A stretch of DNA of 64,000 bases from Glandiceps talaboti (GCF_964340395.1 NC_135554.1:5554975-5618974), one strand, 5' to 3'. Counted from the first letter of the stretch, positions 1 to 12,435 are shown. Numbers and translations: made by a program. The notes: generated by a model not told the origin, from the sequence alone.

Positions 1-1234
1 ATTTAACTATCCGGTGTAATGATTTGAAAATCTTGCTTCTTACATACAATAAACTTTAATCGTGATTAGGAAAATACGAATGGAAATGATTTTAATGTTT
101 ATGCAGATCTCAATACCATAACGCAGAAATTTGCATCCCATCCCAGGATTACATTATTTATAGTAATCTTGATAACATGCAGGGCAGAACGACTTTATAA
201 TCTAAATGTACTCATTTCCATCACCTCAGTGGATTTAGATTTGATGGGAATCAACAGGTGGGTGTTGTCGTAATACAAGACTGGTGATATTTGGTATGTA
301 GTATGTCAACAGTTTTAGGTACACAAGGTCTCAGACGATAACAGAACAAAATAGTTCACGGGTTTGGAAGGTTAGTGATAATAGTAAAAAAGGAGCTAAT
401 GAATAAAATGATCTGGTAACACTTTTCACAGTCACTTTATTGATAAATGTACATACTCATAGGCATATACGACCACCTTTCTCAAATGTCATCGAATTAT
501 GTACAGCGCCCCCAATGGCACATTTTTTCACTACTTCCTTTTTTATTTCTAATCATCACAACAACCATAGTTTTCATCACTATTCTCACCAAGTATATTC
601 CTTCATAATCTTTTTTTTTCTTCATAATGTTCCTACTACTATTTTAAAATCCTCTTCGGGAGATTCACTGCCACGGGACAAATTTAATGTGCTCATCTCT
701 GTACAAGCGTGTGTACTTGTACGTGTGTTTGATGACAAGCCTTACGATAGATTACCCGGCCTAGCTAGTTCTGTGCACCACCGTCAGCACAGGATCTGTG
801 AGTTACCAGTGGATACTGATTTAGTCTGGGTACTGAAACTAGTTGCCCGGTGGATAATTTTGATTGTGTGTGGCAGAGTGGAATAAGCAGAATAGTTACG
901 TTTTTTTTACGGGTTTCCATTTTTGGATATTCCAGTTTTGCATGGTGGATAGATAGATGTGTTGATTAAAAGTATGTTAACTCTATGATATCACTACATA
1001 GTAGTATCCAAATACATTAACATACAATCATTGAATCAAAGCCCAATAAATTATGGACGACACAAAATTGCTGAAATAATTCACCAAATACTAGACAGTG
1101 AGAGAATGAAATATAGTATGCATCAAAGGCATTATTTATAGTCATGTATGAAGTGTATGTATGTACTTGTATATGTTTATAAATTAAAATTACATCAAAA
1201 TATTCATACACCACTGTCTTTGTGTAATCAGTGA
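1..1234. other. No gene recognised
   Basis: AT-rich DNA with short chance reading frames on both strands. None has a recognisable domain, a splice-site context or low-complexity-free length worth calling. It ends where the first 44-bp minisatellite begins. Confidence 0.6.
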
Positions 1235-1958
1235 AAAGTACACTAGCCTGGAATCTCTGCTATTCTCCAGACTACTACAGTATTGACTAGCCTGGAATCT
1301 CTACTATTCTCCAGACTACTACAGTACTGACTAGCCTGGAATCTCTATTATTCTCCAGACTACTAAAGTACTGACTAGCCTGGAATCTCTACTATTCTCC
1401 AGACTACTAAAGTACTGACTAGCCTGGAATCTCTACTATTCTCCAGACTACTAAAGTACTGACTAGCCTGGAATCTCTACTATTCTCTAGACTACTAAAG
1501 TACTGACTAGCCTGGAATCTCTACTATTCTCCAGACTACTAAAGTACTGACTAGCCTGGAATCTCTACTATTCTCCAGACTACTACAGTACTGACTAGCC
1601 TGGAATCTCTGCTATTCTCCAGACTACTACAGTACTGACTCGCCTGGAATCTCTACTATTCTCCAGACTACTACAGTACTGACTAGCCTGGAATCTCTAC
1701 TATTCTCCAGACTACTACAGTACTGACTAGCCTAGAATCTCTACTATTCTCCAGACTACTAAAGTACTGACTAGCCTGGAATCTCTACTATTCTCCAGAC
1801 TACTACAGTACTGACTAGCCTAGAATCTCTACTATTCTCCAGACTACTACAGTACTGACTAGCCTGGAATCTCTTATTCTCCAGACTACTACAGTACTGA
1901 CTAGCCTGGAATCTCTTCTATTCTCCAGACTACTACAGTACTGACTAGCCTGGAATCT
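1235..1958 (+). repeat. 44-bp minisatellite, array 1
   Basis: About 16 tandem copies of a 44-bp unit containing ACTGACTAGCCTGGAATCTC and TATTCTCCAGACTACTA. Copies differ at a few positions (ctactaaag/ctactacag, ctactatt/ctgctatt) and one late copy is shortened. The same unit forms arrays near 20.7, 28.4 and 38.3 kb. Because 44 is not a multiple of three, no long reading frame runs through it. At two other arrays the unit is continuous with the C-terminal codons of a LINE ORF2, so this array is probably a dispersed piece of that LINE tail. Here no ORF2 sequence is seen upstream. Confidence 0.95.
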
Positions 1959-2626
1959 ATGGAAGTATTATGTACTTGATTAAATCTTATAGATAACAAA
2001 CAGGGACAAGAACAAATACCCCCTAGCCAAAATTTTCAAAACAGGGTGACCTCACCTCTACTGCCAATTTCAAAAACAGGGTGAAACCCCCCCCCCCCCC
2101 ACACACACACACCAATCCACCCCAGCCAAAGATACTGCCCGGCCCTTTATATGGCAGGTAAGCTTATTTCATCGTAACTCAGACAGTGCTAATTGTGGGA
2201 CAACTGATAGTTATATTATTGGTAGGGGAGATTTGGAGTATTTTTTTTACCTTCATATTTAAAGGCAAATTTTAGGGTTTCCAAAGCCTTTATTTGAGGC
2301 AGTATTTTTAAAAGACAGTACCATCTAGCTAAAATATGTATACATACCTGGTTAAAATGTTTAAGAAAAGTTAGACTAGCGTATAGAGTTGTTGACTGAC
2401 GTCGTCGCACTCGCCTGGGGTGGAGGAGGTCAGAATGGTTTCTGCTAGAAGCTCTCAGTGAAGGTTTTTTGATTCCAATGAAGGCAATCTTTAGGTTATC
2501 CATAGTCTTTTAGGTAATAATTTCACAGTTTTCAAAAATGAATTATATAAGCATATGTACCACAGCCTACGTGGTAGTTATATTAATACCAAAACTAGAG
2601 TGCCTCGACACACCGGCTTTCTTTAT
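1959..2626. other. Intergenic, with poly-C/CA tract
   Basis: No gene is recognised. A C-run followed by CA dinucleotides lies near 2087-2112. Similar C-run plus CA tracts sit beside LINE remnants near 27.70, 37.31 and 37.87 kb, but no LINE coding sequence is recognised here. Confidence 0.5.
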
Positions 2627-4054
2627 ACTTATAAGCAGTGTGTGAACTTAAGGGAAAATGACTACTGGTCATAAGGACCGACATGTAGCAAATGCTGCTG
2701 GTCCTTAAGGAAAACTGCTGGTCCATACTCAATGCAGTTCATGTTCACGAACTGTATCTACACCCCCTCCCCCCATTCACAGATTAAATGATTTTGAACT
2801 TTAATATGATACAGCATATCTTTAGATATAAAAGTAAAAGAGAGTACAACGAATCCACTATTATTTCATAAAATTTCCACTCACAGAGTCAAAAAATAAC
2901 TTGGAAGTAAATTTTGGATTCCCAACCAAGTAATTTTTGACTCTGTGAGTAGAGATTTTCATTTGTAACTATGGACCCAGAGACTATGAATATTCATATT
3001 CTCACATAATCTGTTCCTATAGACGATAGTGGTCTTAGACTGAATGTATTCATTCCACCATAGAAATACAGATCCATAGATTGTAGATAATATGGGTGAA
3101 TGAATCAATAAATCTACATTATCTGCAATCTCTAAGAGATCACAGTCCTCTCCTTCCTCTCTGTACGATTCACTAAATTCTGAATCACGATAATCCAAAG
3201 TCAGATTCATCGTCTGTTGCAACAACTGATGTAGCTTTCCAACTCTTAGCGAACGTAGACCCACACATTCACCATAGCAGAAAGTTTTATCGCATAACTA
3301 TCCCTCTTGAAAACTGTGTATTTGCTTTATTTCAATATCTATCCACACAGTGACACGGAGTGGTTTCATCTTCCCTCAGTCTTTACAAATATGTAATGAA
3401 ATCGAAGCCCCCCCCCATAAAGCCCTACTCGTATGGTGTATTGAGTATCGTCTCTGACTGTTTGTGTAAGAAATCTGACCATGATGAAGAGAACTATGGC
3501 TAAGCATGTCTTACAGTGCGATTTATTTTTGATGTGGGAACGTGATATGGTAACTGTACTGTATTGTGTCATGTCATCCACTATGTACCCGTGTTTGGCA
3601 TGATGCAGTAATTTTTCAGATACAACAATGGCAACAAAAATGCAATATTTCTAAGTCTACACGTTGATTACAACATGATAGGACGTACATTATCATTTGC
3701 ATCAAATTGAAAGCAATCAGACTACGCATTTTTTACTATTTTTACCAAAAAAAAAACAATCGTACTGAAGGTATTTTACGAAGTGTACCCGCCTTCTTTA
3801 TTAGTTAAAACGTCATTTTCGTATGTTTTCCGTCAGTTTGTTTTGATCGTGGCAACAGACATGGGGAACTCTGGTTTTAATACCAGCCTTTAAAAAAACA
3901 GTGTATTTGAATAAATGTTATTATTTACTCCAAATTTCAATCGGTCATAAGGACCGATACGTTGTTGTAATTCCGAAAAACTGTCGGTCCGAACGGAAAT
4001 CTGTTGGTCCCGGGCCGAAGGACCGGCGTTAATTTCGCACGCTGCTTATAAGCC
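2627..4054. mobile_element. Probable decayed DNA transposon with terminal inverted repeats
   Basis: The ends form imperfect inverted repeats of about 24 bp: left 2627-2650 (cttataagcagtgtgtgaa) against right 4030-4054 (ttcgcacgctgcttataag). Two right-end CG sites read TG in the left end, the pattern expected from CpG decay. Just inside both ends lie similar blocks containing GGTCATAAGGACCGA (2670s and 3950s), in direct orientation. No transposase can be read in the 1.4 kb between, so it would be non-autonomous. The left and right ends could instead be two separate insertions of one short repeat. Confidence 0.45.
2880..2949. repeat. Short inverted repeat (hairpin)
   Basis: Left arm 2880-2904 starts CTCACAGAGTC; right arm 2926-2949 ends GACTCTGTGAG. 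The arms are nearly perfect over about 24 bp around a 21-bp loop. It resembles a minimal foldback or MITE footprint inside the larger element. Confidence 0.7.
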
Positions 4055-4457
4055 TCGATTTGTAATGTAACCATTAGTATGGAAATAATGCATGTTATAC
4101 AGTGCTATTAAATAAATAGAATCCTCAAAAATATCATATTATGTTATTTTCTGGTGAAAAATTAGAAACGTTTTTTCCAAATTAAAGACACAATTATTGT
4201 AAAGTTGAAACATTTATATTACAAAACAGTGTCATCCATTTGTTTAAAATATATTTTGCAAACGGTTGGTTCTAACGGAAATACAAAAGGCAATCTTTCT
4301 ACTTAGTTGAAAGTTAAAAGTAGAAAAGGCGGTAACTACATAGGATCGTATTTTCCGATCGGTATCAGACTGCTGTTTCTTAAAGGAAACGATCGAACAC
4401 ATCAAGATGTCGAGTCCTGTTACTCGTTAGTATCCATTATTTGACTGGCATTCAACA

Positions 4458-4545
4458 ATGCTACAGTTGGAAAGGATCACTCCTTGTTTAGGTTGGATTA
4501 TTGCAGTGTTATTCATTATCTGTTCAACGATCAATTTGACTACTG
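4458..4545 (+). CDS. Candidate signal-peptide first exon of an unrecognised gene
   Basis: An ATG at 4458 opens 29 codons followed by a phase-1 donor (ACTG|GTAAGT). The peptide has a short polar start, then a hydrophobic core (GWIIAVLFIICS) and a polar STINLTT end, as in a signal peptide or signal anchor. The design is the same as the first exon at 59577: hydrophobic leader, Thr-rich end, phase-1 donor. The nearest phase-compatible downstream plus-strand exon is near 11.1 kb (acceptors at 11109 or 11133), so the first intron would hold the large 33-bp minisatellite. Linking these exons is inference; the exon by itself is plausible but short. Confidence 0.45.
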
Positions 4546-4673
4546 GTAAGTTGAGCAAATGATATTCATTTCCATTGGAGTTTTTCCCATAGAAAAGTCC
4601 ATTAATACCCACCCAGCATTTTCAGATTTCTTTAAAGTCTCTCTATGTTCTCACCATGTATTCAAATGCGTGG

Positions 4674-4678
<5 letters not shown>

Positions 4679-4756
<78 letters not shown>
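4679..4756. repeat. (CA)n microsatellite
   Basis: Uninterrupted CA dinucleotides for about 75 bp. The Thr-His reading frame through it is an artefact. Confidence 0.97.
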
Positions 4757-6475
4757 TTAAACTAGATATGGTTTGTTTCTTGTAACTATGACACTAACAT
4801 GATAGATGAAGCTGATATATCTTGTTTTCTTGTTCAAGCTTCTTTCTATTTAAAAATTGTAACAATGATGTCCGTGATGAATGAAACTATTCTGTCTTTT
4901 CCTCCATGTGCATTTTAATAATCGTAAACAAAGAAAATGAGAAAAAAACTAAACCAATAGATTGCTCATTACAGCTGATGACAAAATCCCTTGGACATCA
5001 ACTTAGGAGTATACTTCATAGTATTGTAAGCAATATTACTGTTTTGAATTCAACACTGTTAGAAAGTTGTTGATCATTTGTTTGTACCACAAAAAATTGG
5101 ACACATTAAACTCCATATGTGTAACAGTGCACTCGTGATTACATTGATTTATTTTGTCAGTGCTAGAACAAAAAGTGTCAGCAATATTAAAAAGTGCTCA
5201 CAGTATTGCGCAGAATACTGCTAAGTTGGTATACATCAGTACAAATTGTAGATACATCTTTTTGGTGACTCATCACTTGTACCAAACTTATATTTTTGAC
5301 ATTTACTTTTAGTCCAGTCAATATGTAGTTGAACCTTGAAATAATCGGAATATAAATAATTTTTAGGGCATTTATTTTGGGACTCATTCTTATAAAACAT
5401 ACTGAAAGTCTAGAAAAATCTAAATAGTTGAACATAGATAAACGGCAAAAATTATGAAGTCCTGCTGCTATATGAAAATGCCTACTGATTGGACAGCCTA
5501 AAGAACTATTGATTTCTTTGTTATTATAATTAACTACCTTACTGAAAACAGGTGTTGTGATTTGTCATTGTCTTCTGGCCAATCAGATTAAGTCTTTCAG
5601 AACGCTTCCATTTATGTCAAAATAAAAGTGATAATTATTGATATACACTATGGTTCCAGATCCATATCGACTGTAAATCAGACCAAAAACATTCAAAATA
5701 AAAACATCTCTCCGGTAAGCATTAACTTGTGTTGGAAGAACACTTCTTCATTCCTTAACTACCGGTAGTAGAAATACTGCTATTGAGTACTTCTACATGA
5801 ACAAGTACAAATGGCACTAATTTCTGATACTCGTTGAATAAAGAAAAAAAACAAGACTGGGTGTAAAATAGTATTGAGTAAGGAATACATTATGTTTAAA
5901 AAATGTTTGTGCATGTCGAAATAGAACTTGAACCTCTCTGTTAGTCAAAAATTGTAAATTTTATTTTGGTTGTAGGTGAAGTCTCTCCAAAGGTTTATCC
6001 TGATTGGTCAGGAGTCAATGGAAAAATAAACATCTGCTGTCAGCATTGCAGTTAATTATAATAAGAAAGACTAATTGATGTAGTCCAATCACTGGGCATT
6101 TTCAGATAGCTGCAGGATAGCATAATTTGGGTCTTGTACCATATCATTGGCCCACTACTTTTGATGTGTTGTTTAGGAAGCATTTCAAAGTCATTTGCAC
6201 CAAAAATAATTTATGTTGCAATTATTTGAAGGTTCAGCCTAATTTTCACTCAGATTGACAGGACTTATTTATGAACCTGTCTCAGGTGCCTCATCCTGGC
6301 AAAATTGTCAATCTTTATTAAGTTTGTATTTTAGAGATTAATATTACAAAGACAGCATAACTAATTTATATACATTGTATGCATATTTTATGTTGTACTC
6401 TTGCTAAGCATTTACTTTAATAAAATTGTGTGTCTTTTATCTTTAACATAGCCTTCTTGTATTTTAGAAATCCCT
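4757..6475. other. No gene recognised (possible intron)
   Basis: AT-rich sequence with no convincing exon and no tandem structure. If the exon at 4458 belongs with those near 11.1-12.7 kb, this is intron. Confidence 0.5.
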
Positions 6476-9400
6476 GTGGGTGACATGTAGGGTTCATGTA
6501 GGACTTGTACTTGGTTCCTACAGGACTTTATGTAGGATTCCTCTAGGAATTTAGGCAGGATTCCTTTAAGACCTGTGTAGGATCCCTGCAGTATTTTAAG
6601 TGGGATTCCTACAAGACCTGTGTAGGATTCCAAAGGGATTCCTACAGGACCTGTGTAGGATTCCAAAGGGATTCCTATAGATCCTGTGTAGGATTCCAAA
6701 GGGATTCTTATAGGACCTGTGTAGGATTCCAAAGGGATTCCTACAGGACCTGTGTAGGATTCCAATGGGATTCCTACAAGAACTGTGTAGGATTCCAAAG
6801 GGATTCCTACAGGACCTGTGTGGGATTCCAAAGGGATTCCTACAGGACGTGTAGGATTCCAATGGGATTCCTACAGGACATGTGTAGGATTCCAATGGGA
6901 TTCCTATAGGATCTGTGTAGGGATCGATCCCTACAGTATTTTTTTAAGTGGGATTCCTACAGGACCTGTGTAGGATTCCAATGGGATTCCTATAGGACCT
7001 TTGTAGGGATCGATCCGTACAGTATTTTTAAGTGGGATTCCTACAGGACCTGTGTAGGATTCCAATGGGATTCCTATAGGACATGTGTAGGGATCGATCC
7101 GTACAGTATTTTAAGAGGGATTCCTACAGGACCTGTGTAGGATTCCAATGGGATTCCTATAGAACATGTGTGGGATTCCAATGGGATTCCTACAGGACCT
7201 GTGTAGGATTCCAATGGGATTCCTGTAGGACCTGTGTAGGGATCGATCCATACAGTATTTTTAAGTGGGATTCCTACAGGACCTGTGTAGGATTCCAATG
7301 GGATTCCTATAGAACATGTGTGGGATTCCAATGGGATTCCTACAGGACCTGTGTAGGATTCCAATGGGATTCCTACAGGACCTGTGTGGGATTCCAAAGG
7401 GATTCCTACAGGACCTGTGTGGGATTCCAATGTGATTCCTACAGGACCTGTGTAGGATTCCAATGGGATTCCTACAAGACCTGTGTAGGATTCCAATGGG
7501 ATTCCTACAGGACCTGTGTGGGATTCCAATGGGATTCCTACAAGACCTGTGTAGGATTCCAATGGGATTCCTACAGGACCTGTGTGGGATTCCAAAGGGA
7601 TTCCTACAGGACTTGTAGGATTCCAATGGGATTCCTACAGGACCTGTGTAGGATTCCAATGGGATTCCTATAGGACCTTTGTAGGGATCGATCCGTACAG
7701 TATTTTTAAGTGGGATTCCTACAGGACCTGTGTAGGATTCCAATGGGATTCCTATAGGACATGTGTAGGGATCGATCCGTACAGTATTTTAAGAGGGATT
7801 CCTACAGGACCTGTGTAGGATTCCAATGGGATTCCTATAGAACATGTGTGGGATTCCAATGGGATTCCTACAGGACCTGTGTAGGATTCCAATGGGATTC
7901 CTGTAGGACCTGTGTAGGGATCGATCCATACAGTATTTTTAAGTGGGATTCCTACAGGACCTGTGTAGGATTCCAATGGGATTCCTATAGAACATGTGTG
8001 GGATTCCAATGGGATTCCTACAGGACCTGTGTAGGATTCCAATGGGATTCCTACAGGACCTGTGTGGGATTCCAAAGGGATTCCTACAGGACCTGTGTGG
8101 GATTCCAATGTGATTCCTACAGGACCTGTGTAGGATTCCAATGGGATTCCTACAAGACCTGTGTAGGATTCCAATGGGATTCCTACAGGACCTGTGTGGG
8201 ATTCCAATGGGATTCCTACAAGACCTGTGTAGGATTCCAATGGGATTCCTACAGGACCTGTGTGGGATTCCAAAGGGATTCCTACAGGACTTGTAGGATT
8301 CCAATGGGATTCCTACAGGACATGTGTAGGATTCCAATGGGATTCCTATAGGATCTGTGTAGGATTCCAATGGAATTCATACAGGACCTGTGTGGGATTC
8401 CAATGGGATTCCTATAGGACCTGTGTAGGGATCGATCCCTACAGTATTTTTTAAATGTGATTCCTACAGGAAATGTGTAGGATTACAATGGGATTCCTAT
8501 AGGATCTGTGTAGGATACCAATGGGATTCCTATAGGACATGTGTAGGGATCGATCTCAACAGTATTATTTAAGTGGGATTCCTGCAGGACCTGTGTAGGA
8601 TTCCAATGGGATTCCTATAGAACATGTGTAGGGATCGATCCCTACAGTATTTTTTAAGTGAGATTCCTACAGGACCAGTGTAGGATTCCAATGGGATTCC
8701 TACAGGACCTGTGTGGGTTTCCAAAGGGATTCCTACAGGACGTGTAGGATTCAAATGGGATTCCTACAGGATCTGTGTAGGATTCCAATGGGATTCCTAC
8801 AGGACCTGTGTGGGATTCCAATGGGATTCCTATAGGACATGTGTAGGGATCGATCTCAACAGTATTTTTTTAAGTGGGATTCCTACAGGACCTGTGTAGG
8901 ATTCCAATGGGATTCCTACAGGACCTGTGTAGGATTCCAATGGGATTCCTGTAGGACCTGTGTAGGGATCGATCCATACAGTATTTTTAAGTGGGATTCC
9001 TACAGGACCTGTGTAGGATTCCAATGGGATTCCTATAGAACATGTGTAGGATTCCAATGGGATTCCTACAGGACCTGTGTAGGATTCCAATGGGATTCCT
9101 ACAGGACCTGTGTAGGATTCCAATGGGATTCCTACAGGACATGTGTAGGATTCCAATGGGATTCCTATAGAACATGTGTAGGATTCCAATGGGATTCCTA
9201 CAGGACCTGTGTAGGATTCCAATGGGATTCCTATAGAACATGTGTAGGATTCCAATGGGATTCCTACAGGATCTGTGTAGGATTCCAATGGGATTCCTAC
9301 AGGACCTGTGTGGGATTCCAATGGGATTCCTATAGGACATGTGTAGGGATCGATCTCAACAGTATTTTTTTAAGTGGGATTCCTACAGGACCTGTGTAGG

Positions 9401-10540
9401 ATTCCAATGGGATTCCTGTAGGACCTGTGTAGGGATCGATCCATACAGTATTTTTAAGTGGGATTCCTACAGGACCTGTGTAGGATTCCAATGGGATTCC
9501 TATAGAACATGTGTAGGATTCCAATGGGATTCCTACAGGACCTGTGTAGGATTCCAATGGGATTCCTACAGGACCTGTGTAGGATTCCAATGGGATTCCT
9601 ACAGGACATGTGTAGGATTCCAATGGGATTCCTATAGAACATGTGTAGGATTCCAATGGGATTCCTACAGGACCTGTGTAGGATTCCAATGGGATTCCTA
9701 CAGGACCTGTGTAGGATTCCAATGGGATTCCTACAGGACATGTGTAGGATTCAAATGGGATTCCTATAGGATCTGTGTAGGATTCCAATGGGATTCCTAC
9801 AGGACATGTGTGGGATTCGAAAGGGATTCCTACAGGACATGTGTAGGATTCCAATGGGATTCCTACAGGACATGTGTAGGATTCCAATGGGATTCCTATA
9901 GGACCTTTGTAGGGATCGATCCCTACAGTATTTTTTTAAGTGGGATTCCTACAGGACCTGTGTAGGATTCCAATGGGATTCCTACAGGACCTGTGTAGGA
10001 TTCCAATGGGATTCCTACAGGACCTGTGTAGGATTCCAATGGGATTCCTACAGGACCTGTGTAGGATTCCAATGGGATTCCTATAGAACATGTGTAGGAT
10101 TCCAATGGGATTCCTGTAGGACCTGTGTAGGATTCCAATGGGATTCTTATAGGACCTGTGTAGGATTCCAATGGGATTCTTATAGGACCTGTGTAGGATT
10201 CCAATGGGATTCCTGTAGGACCTGTGTAGGATTCCAATGGGATTCTTATAGGACCTGTGAAAGATTTCAATCGGATTCTTATATGACCTGTGTAGGATTC
10301 CTACAGGAATTTAAAGAGGAATCCTGCAGGGCGAGTAGGATTCCTATAGGAATGTATGTAGGAATTTTGTGGGATGTGTAACATTCCTATAGGAAATTGT
10401 GTAGGGATCCTATAGGATCTTTGTAGGATTCCTATAGGAAAATTGTGTAGGACAGTTCCAAAATACTACAGGACAAGTCCTATAGTAAAACTATTATATA
10501 GGAATTTACCAGTAGGATTCCTATAAGACCTTTTTGTAAG
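6476..10540. repeat. Large 33-bp minisatellite with higher-order repeats
   Basis: The core (about 6596-10300) is made of 33-bp units, consensus GATTCCAATGGGATTCCTAC plus AGGACCTGTGTAG, with degenerate flanks to about 10540. At intervals a longer variant unit carries GTAGGGATCGATCC plus a T-run and AAGTGGGATTCC. One version, GTAGGGATCGATCCCTAC, is a perfect 18-bp palindrome. Higher-order copies are visible: 7083-7760 is repeated almost exactly at 7761-8438 (period 678), and 8839 is echoed at 9339 (period 500). Since 33 is divisible by three and the unit lacks stops in several frames, both strands carry open frames of up to about 200 codons encoding 11-residue repeats. I do not call these genes. 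Confidence 0.95.
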
Positions 10541-11108
10541 GGGCAGCAATTTTATTGTATGGACACAGGTGTGATGAAAGTGATTTTGGAGTCTTGTCTA
10601 TGTTTAGAAGCTTGTTATGTGTGTTGAGATGGGAAACTATTTTCAACACAGACTGCATTCAGAAAAAGTCTACCAAAGAACATGGATATTTCGACAAAAT
10701 CCTTGTCAATTACACTCCCACTGTGTCTAGACAGTAAAACTGCTTCTATCTACTAGAACTACAACTGGAGCAATAAAATCTTGCCAGTTTGTCGGTTTTC
10801 ATTTTATTCTCAGGGATGTTTATGGTTGTAGTAAGTTTGAGTAATTTCTGGTCTCATTTAAATGAATCAATGTGTCACACCGTCCACTTCTGCTTTTATG
10901 CCAGTCAATAGTGGGTTCTGTCAATTATGCTACTCACACACAATATACACCTGTAGTATTCAACCAATAAAGGCCATATAATTATTTCCAAATGAGAACT
11001 ATCAAGTAGTGTTCCTGAGGCAGTTCATCTCAGTATATGACATCCACGGCAATGAGACTAGAAAATAGAAATCTTGGTGTTTGTTCAAGACTGATGTCAA
11101 TTTCAGCC
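10541..11108. other. No gene recognised
   Basis: Between the minisatellite and the candidate exon. Short open frames only. A small part (11064-11108) is open in a different frame from the exon that follows and reads as Cys/Asp-rich, but it has no clear acceptor. Confidence 0.45.
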
Positions 11109-11390
11109 AAACGTCCAACACTTGTGATTTCAGAGATAACAGTAGATGTGATGAAGAAAATGATAGCTGTAATGGTGATCCTGGTGACAAAACTGATGGT
11201 AGTTCTGGATGACAAAACTGATGATGATCCTGGTAATGTAACTGGTGGTGATCCTGGAGATGTAACTGTTGATGGTGTTGGTATCAGTGATGATGTAGCT
11301 GATTATGATGCTGTCATTTCAATTGTAAAGCCACATCCAGGCGTTGAAAATCTAGATGACACACTACCATATATAGTGCAAACAAAAAAT
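11109..11390 (+). CDS. Candidate exon, acidic Asp/Gly/Val-rich segment of an unrecognised protein
   Basis: Possible acceptors end at 11108 (tttcag) or 11132 (gatttcag), both phase 1 and compatible with the donor at 4545. The frame stays open to a strong donor, AAAAAT|GTATGT, at 11390. The encoded stretch has a hydrophobic run, then Asp-rich imperfect repeats (DDDPGNVTGGDPGDVTVDG), then VADYDAVISIVKPHPGVENL. I recognise no domain. The Asp repeats come from a GAT/GGT-rich simple repeat, and the alternative frame also looks protein-like in its first part, so the 5' boundary is uncertain. The last 40 codons, joined in phase 0 to the next exon, are the most convincing. Confidence 0.45.
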
Positions 11391-11457
11391 GTATGTATAC
11401 TGTAGTTACTTTTAACTTTCCTAGTTACCAATACTTGCAAGTATGTGTGACACATAC

Positions 11458-11562
11458 TCTACCCCGGAATCCATGTAGATTGGTATTTTAAATTTTGCTT
11501 TACAACCACGACAAAGGAAAATTTAAAAACCCCAATCTGCATGGATCCCAGGGTATGTGGCA
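11458..11562. repeat. Inverted repeat, MITE-like hairpin
   Basis: The left arm contains CCGGAATCCATGTAGATTGG and the right arm CCCAATCTGCATGGATCCC, with further pairing of TTTAAATTTT with AAAATTTAAA. The spacer is about 20 bp. It lies in the intron between the exons ending at 11390 and starting at 11735. Confidence 0.7.
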
Positions 11563-11734
11563 GGTGGTATAGTGCTACCGCCAATCAAGTACAAGTTGGA
11601 GGTTTTTAAAGTGAAGAGATTCTCTTTCACTGTATTGCAAATTTGTAGTTAGTATTGAGCTCAACTGGGTTTAAAAGGTGAGTTGTCCATGAGTTATAGT
11701 AACTGATACTTCCCTTCGTTGGCTTCCTTTACAG

Positions 11735-11798
11735 GAAATCACCTTTGGAGATGTCCTTAGCATTCACCACCACATCGATGAAGAAGCAGTGTACCAAG
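11735..11798 (+). CDS. Candidate exon of the unrecognised gene
   Basis: A good acceptor (CTTCCTTTACAG) precedes GAAATCACC. The exon reads EITFGDVLSIHHHIDEEAVYQ in phase with the previous exon (...VQTKN) and ends at CAAG|GTAGCA, phase 1. Length is 64 bp. If not spliced there, the frame runs 26 further codons to a stop at 11877-11879. No family is recognised; a His-rich, acidic, probably soluble segment is all that can be said. Confidence 0.5.
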
Positions 11799-11896
11799 GT
11801 AGCAGTCTGCCTCCCACACCAGAAAATGACCATATATGTCACATACCAAACAATGTTATACCAGTATATTATACATAAGGCTTTTTGAAGATGTCC

Positions 11897-12435
11897 AACA
11901 AGCAAAAGGTTATTTCATATGAAAGTAACAGATACCAATTTTTGTGACCATTGTCATGATAGAATACAAACAAGAGATCATTTATTTGTAGAATGTAAGT
12001 ATACAGAGCGCTTATGGTTGGACATAAATGAACACTTATTTGAACACTTACAAATAATTTTGAATAATTGTAACATTTACTTGGGTGTTCTCAACCATGG
12101 TGATTATTACATGATCAATTATATTATTTTACAAGCTAAATATTTTCTTTATACTTGCAAGTGTAAAAACAAAATTCCCTCATTTGAAAGTTTTGAAGAT
12201 TAAATACGAGATAGAAAACATCGCAGTAAAGAAAACTGCAAAGTACGAAAAGTTTGATTCTAAGTGGCAAAAAATTGAACAGAAAGTGAAGCTCGCTTTG
12301 TAATTTTTTTTTCACTATTTTTAGTATCTAGTTTTTGTTGCAAAAGTTTTGTCGTGTATTTCTTTTTCCTTTTTTTCGTGATATAAATAAAATTTAAAAA
12401 ATTGATAAAATAAAAAAACAAAAACAAGCAAAAGG
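11897..12435 (+). mobile_element. 5'-truncated LINE insertion with 13-bp target-site duplication
   Basis: The segment is bounded by identical 13-bp direct repeats AACAAGCAAAAGG (11897-11909 and 12423-12435). Inside, about 95 codons (to a stop at 12201-12203) encode the C-terminus of a non-LTR reverse-transcriptase protein with the zf-RVT-type pattern FCDHCH...TRDHLFVECKY...LW. A T-rich then A-rich 3' end (ataaataaaatttaaaaaat...) follows. A 5' truncation, an A-rich tail and a target-site duplication are what target-primed reverse transcription leaves. Removing the insert restores a continuous sequence through the 12434-12685 open frame. The C-terminal pattern is shared by several LINE clades, so no clade is named. 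Confidence 0.8.

Noticed and set aside
440-886. A 148-codon plus-strand frame near the window start
   Set aside because: The start of the frame is His/Phe-rich low-complexity sequence, no domain or splice context supports it, and similar lengths arise by chance in this window.
1235-1958. CRISPR array
   Set aside because: The unit is a continuous 44-bp tandem repeat with no unique spacers, in an animal genome.
2216-3581. Minus-strand frames of 71-101 codons
   Set aside because: No domain, no exon borders, and they lie inside or next to the decayed DNA element.
6412-10270. Long open frames on both strands with 11-residue repeats (GIPLESYTGPV, CVGFQWDSYRT)
   Set aside because: They follow from a 33-bp tandem unit lacking stops. 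They occur on both strands at once, track the repeat exactly and show no independent coding signal.
11064-11210. A Cys/Asp-rich frame (TCDFRDNSRCDEENDSC) resembling a small disulfide-rich domain
   Set aside because: It ends at a stop just after the GAT/GGT repeat and lacks a good acceptor. The overlapping frame fits the flanking splice sites better, though I cannot exclude a frameshift.
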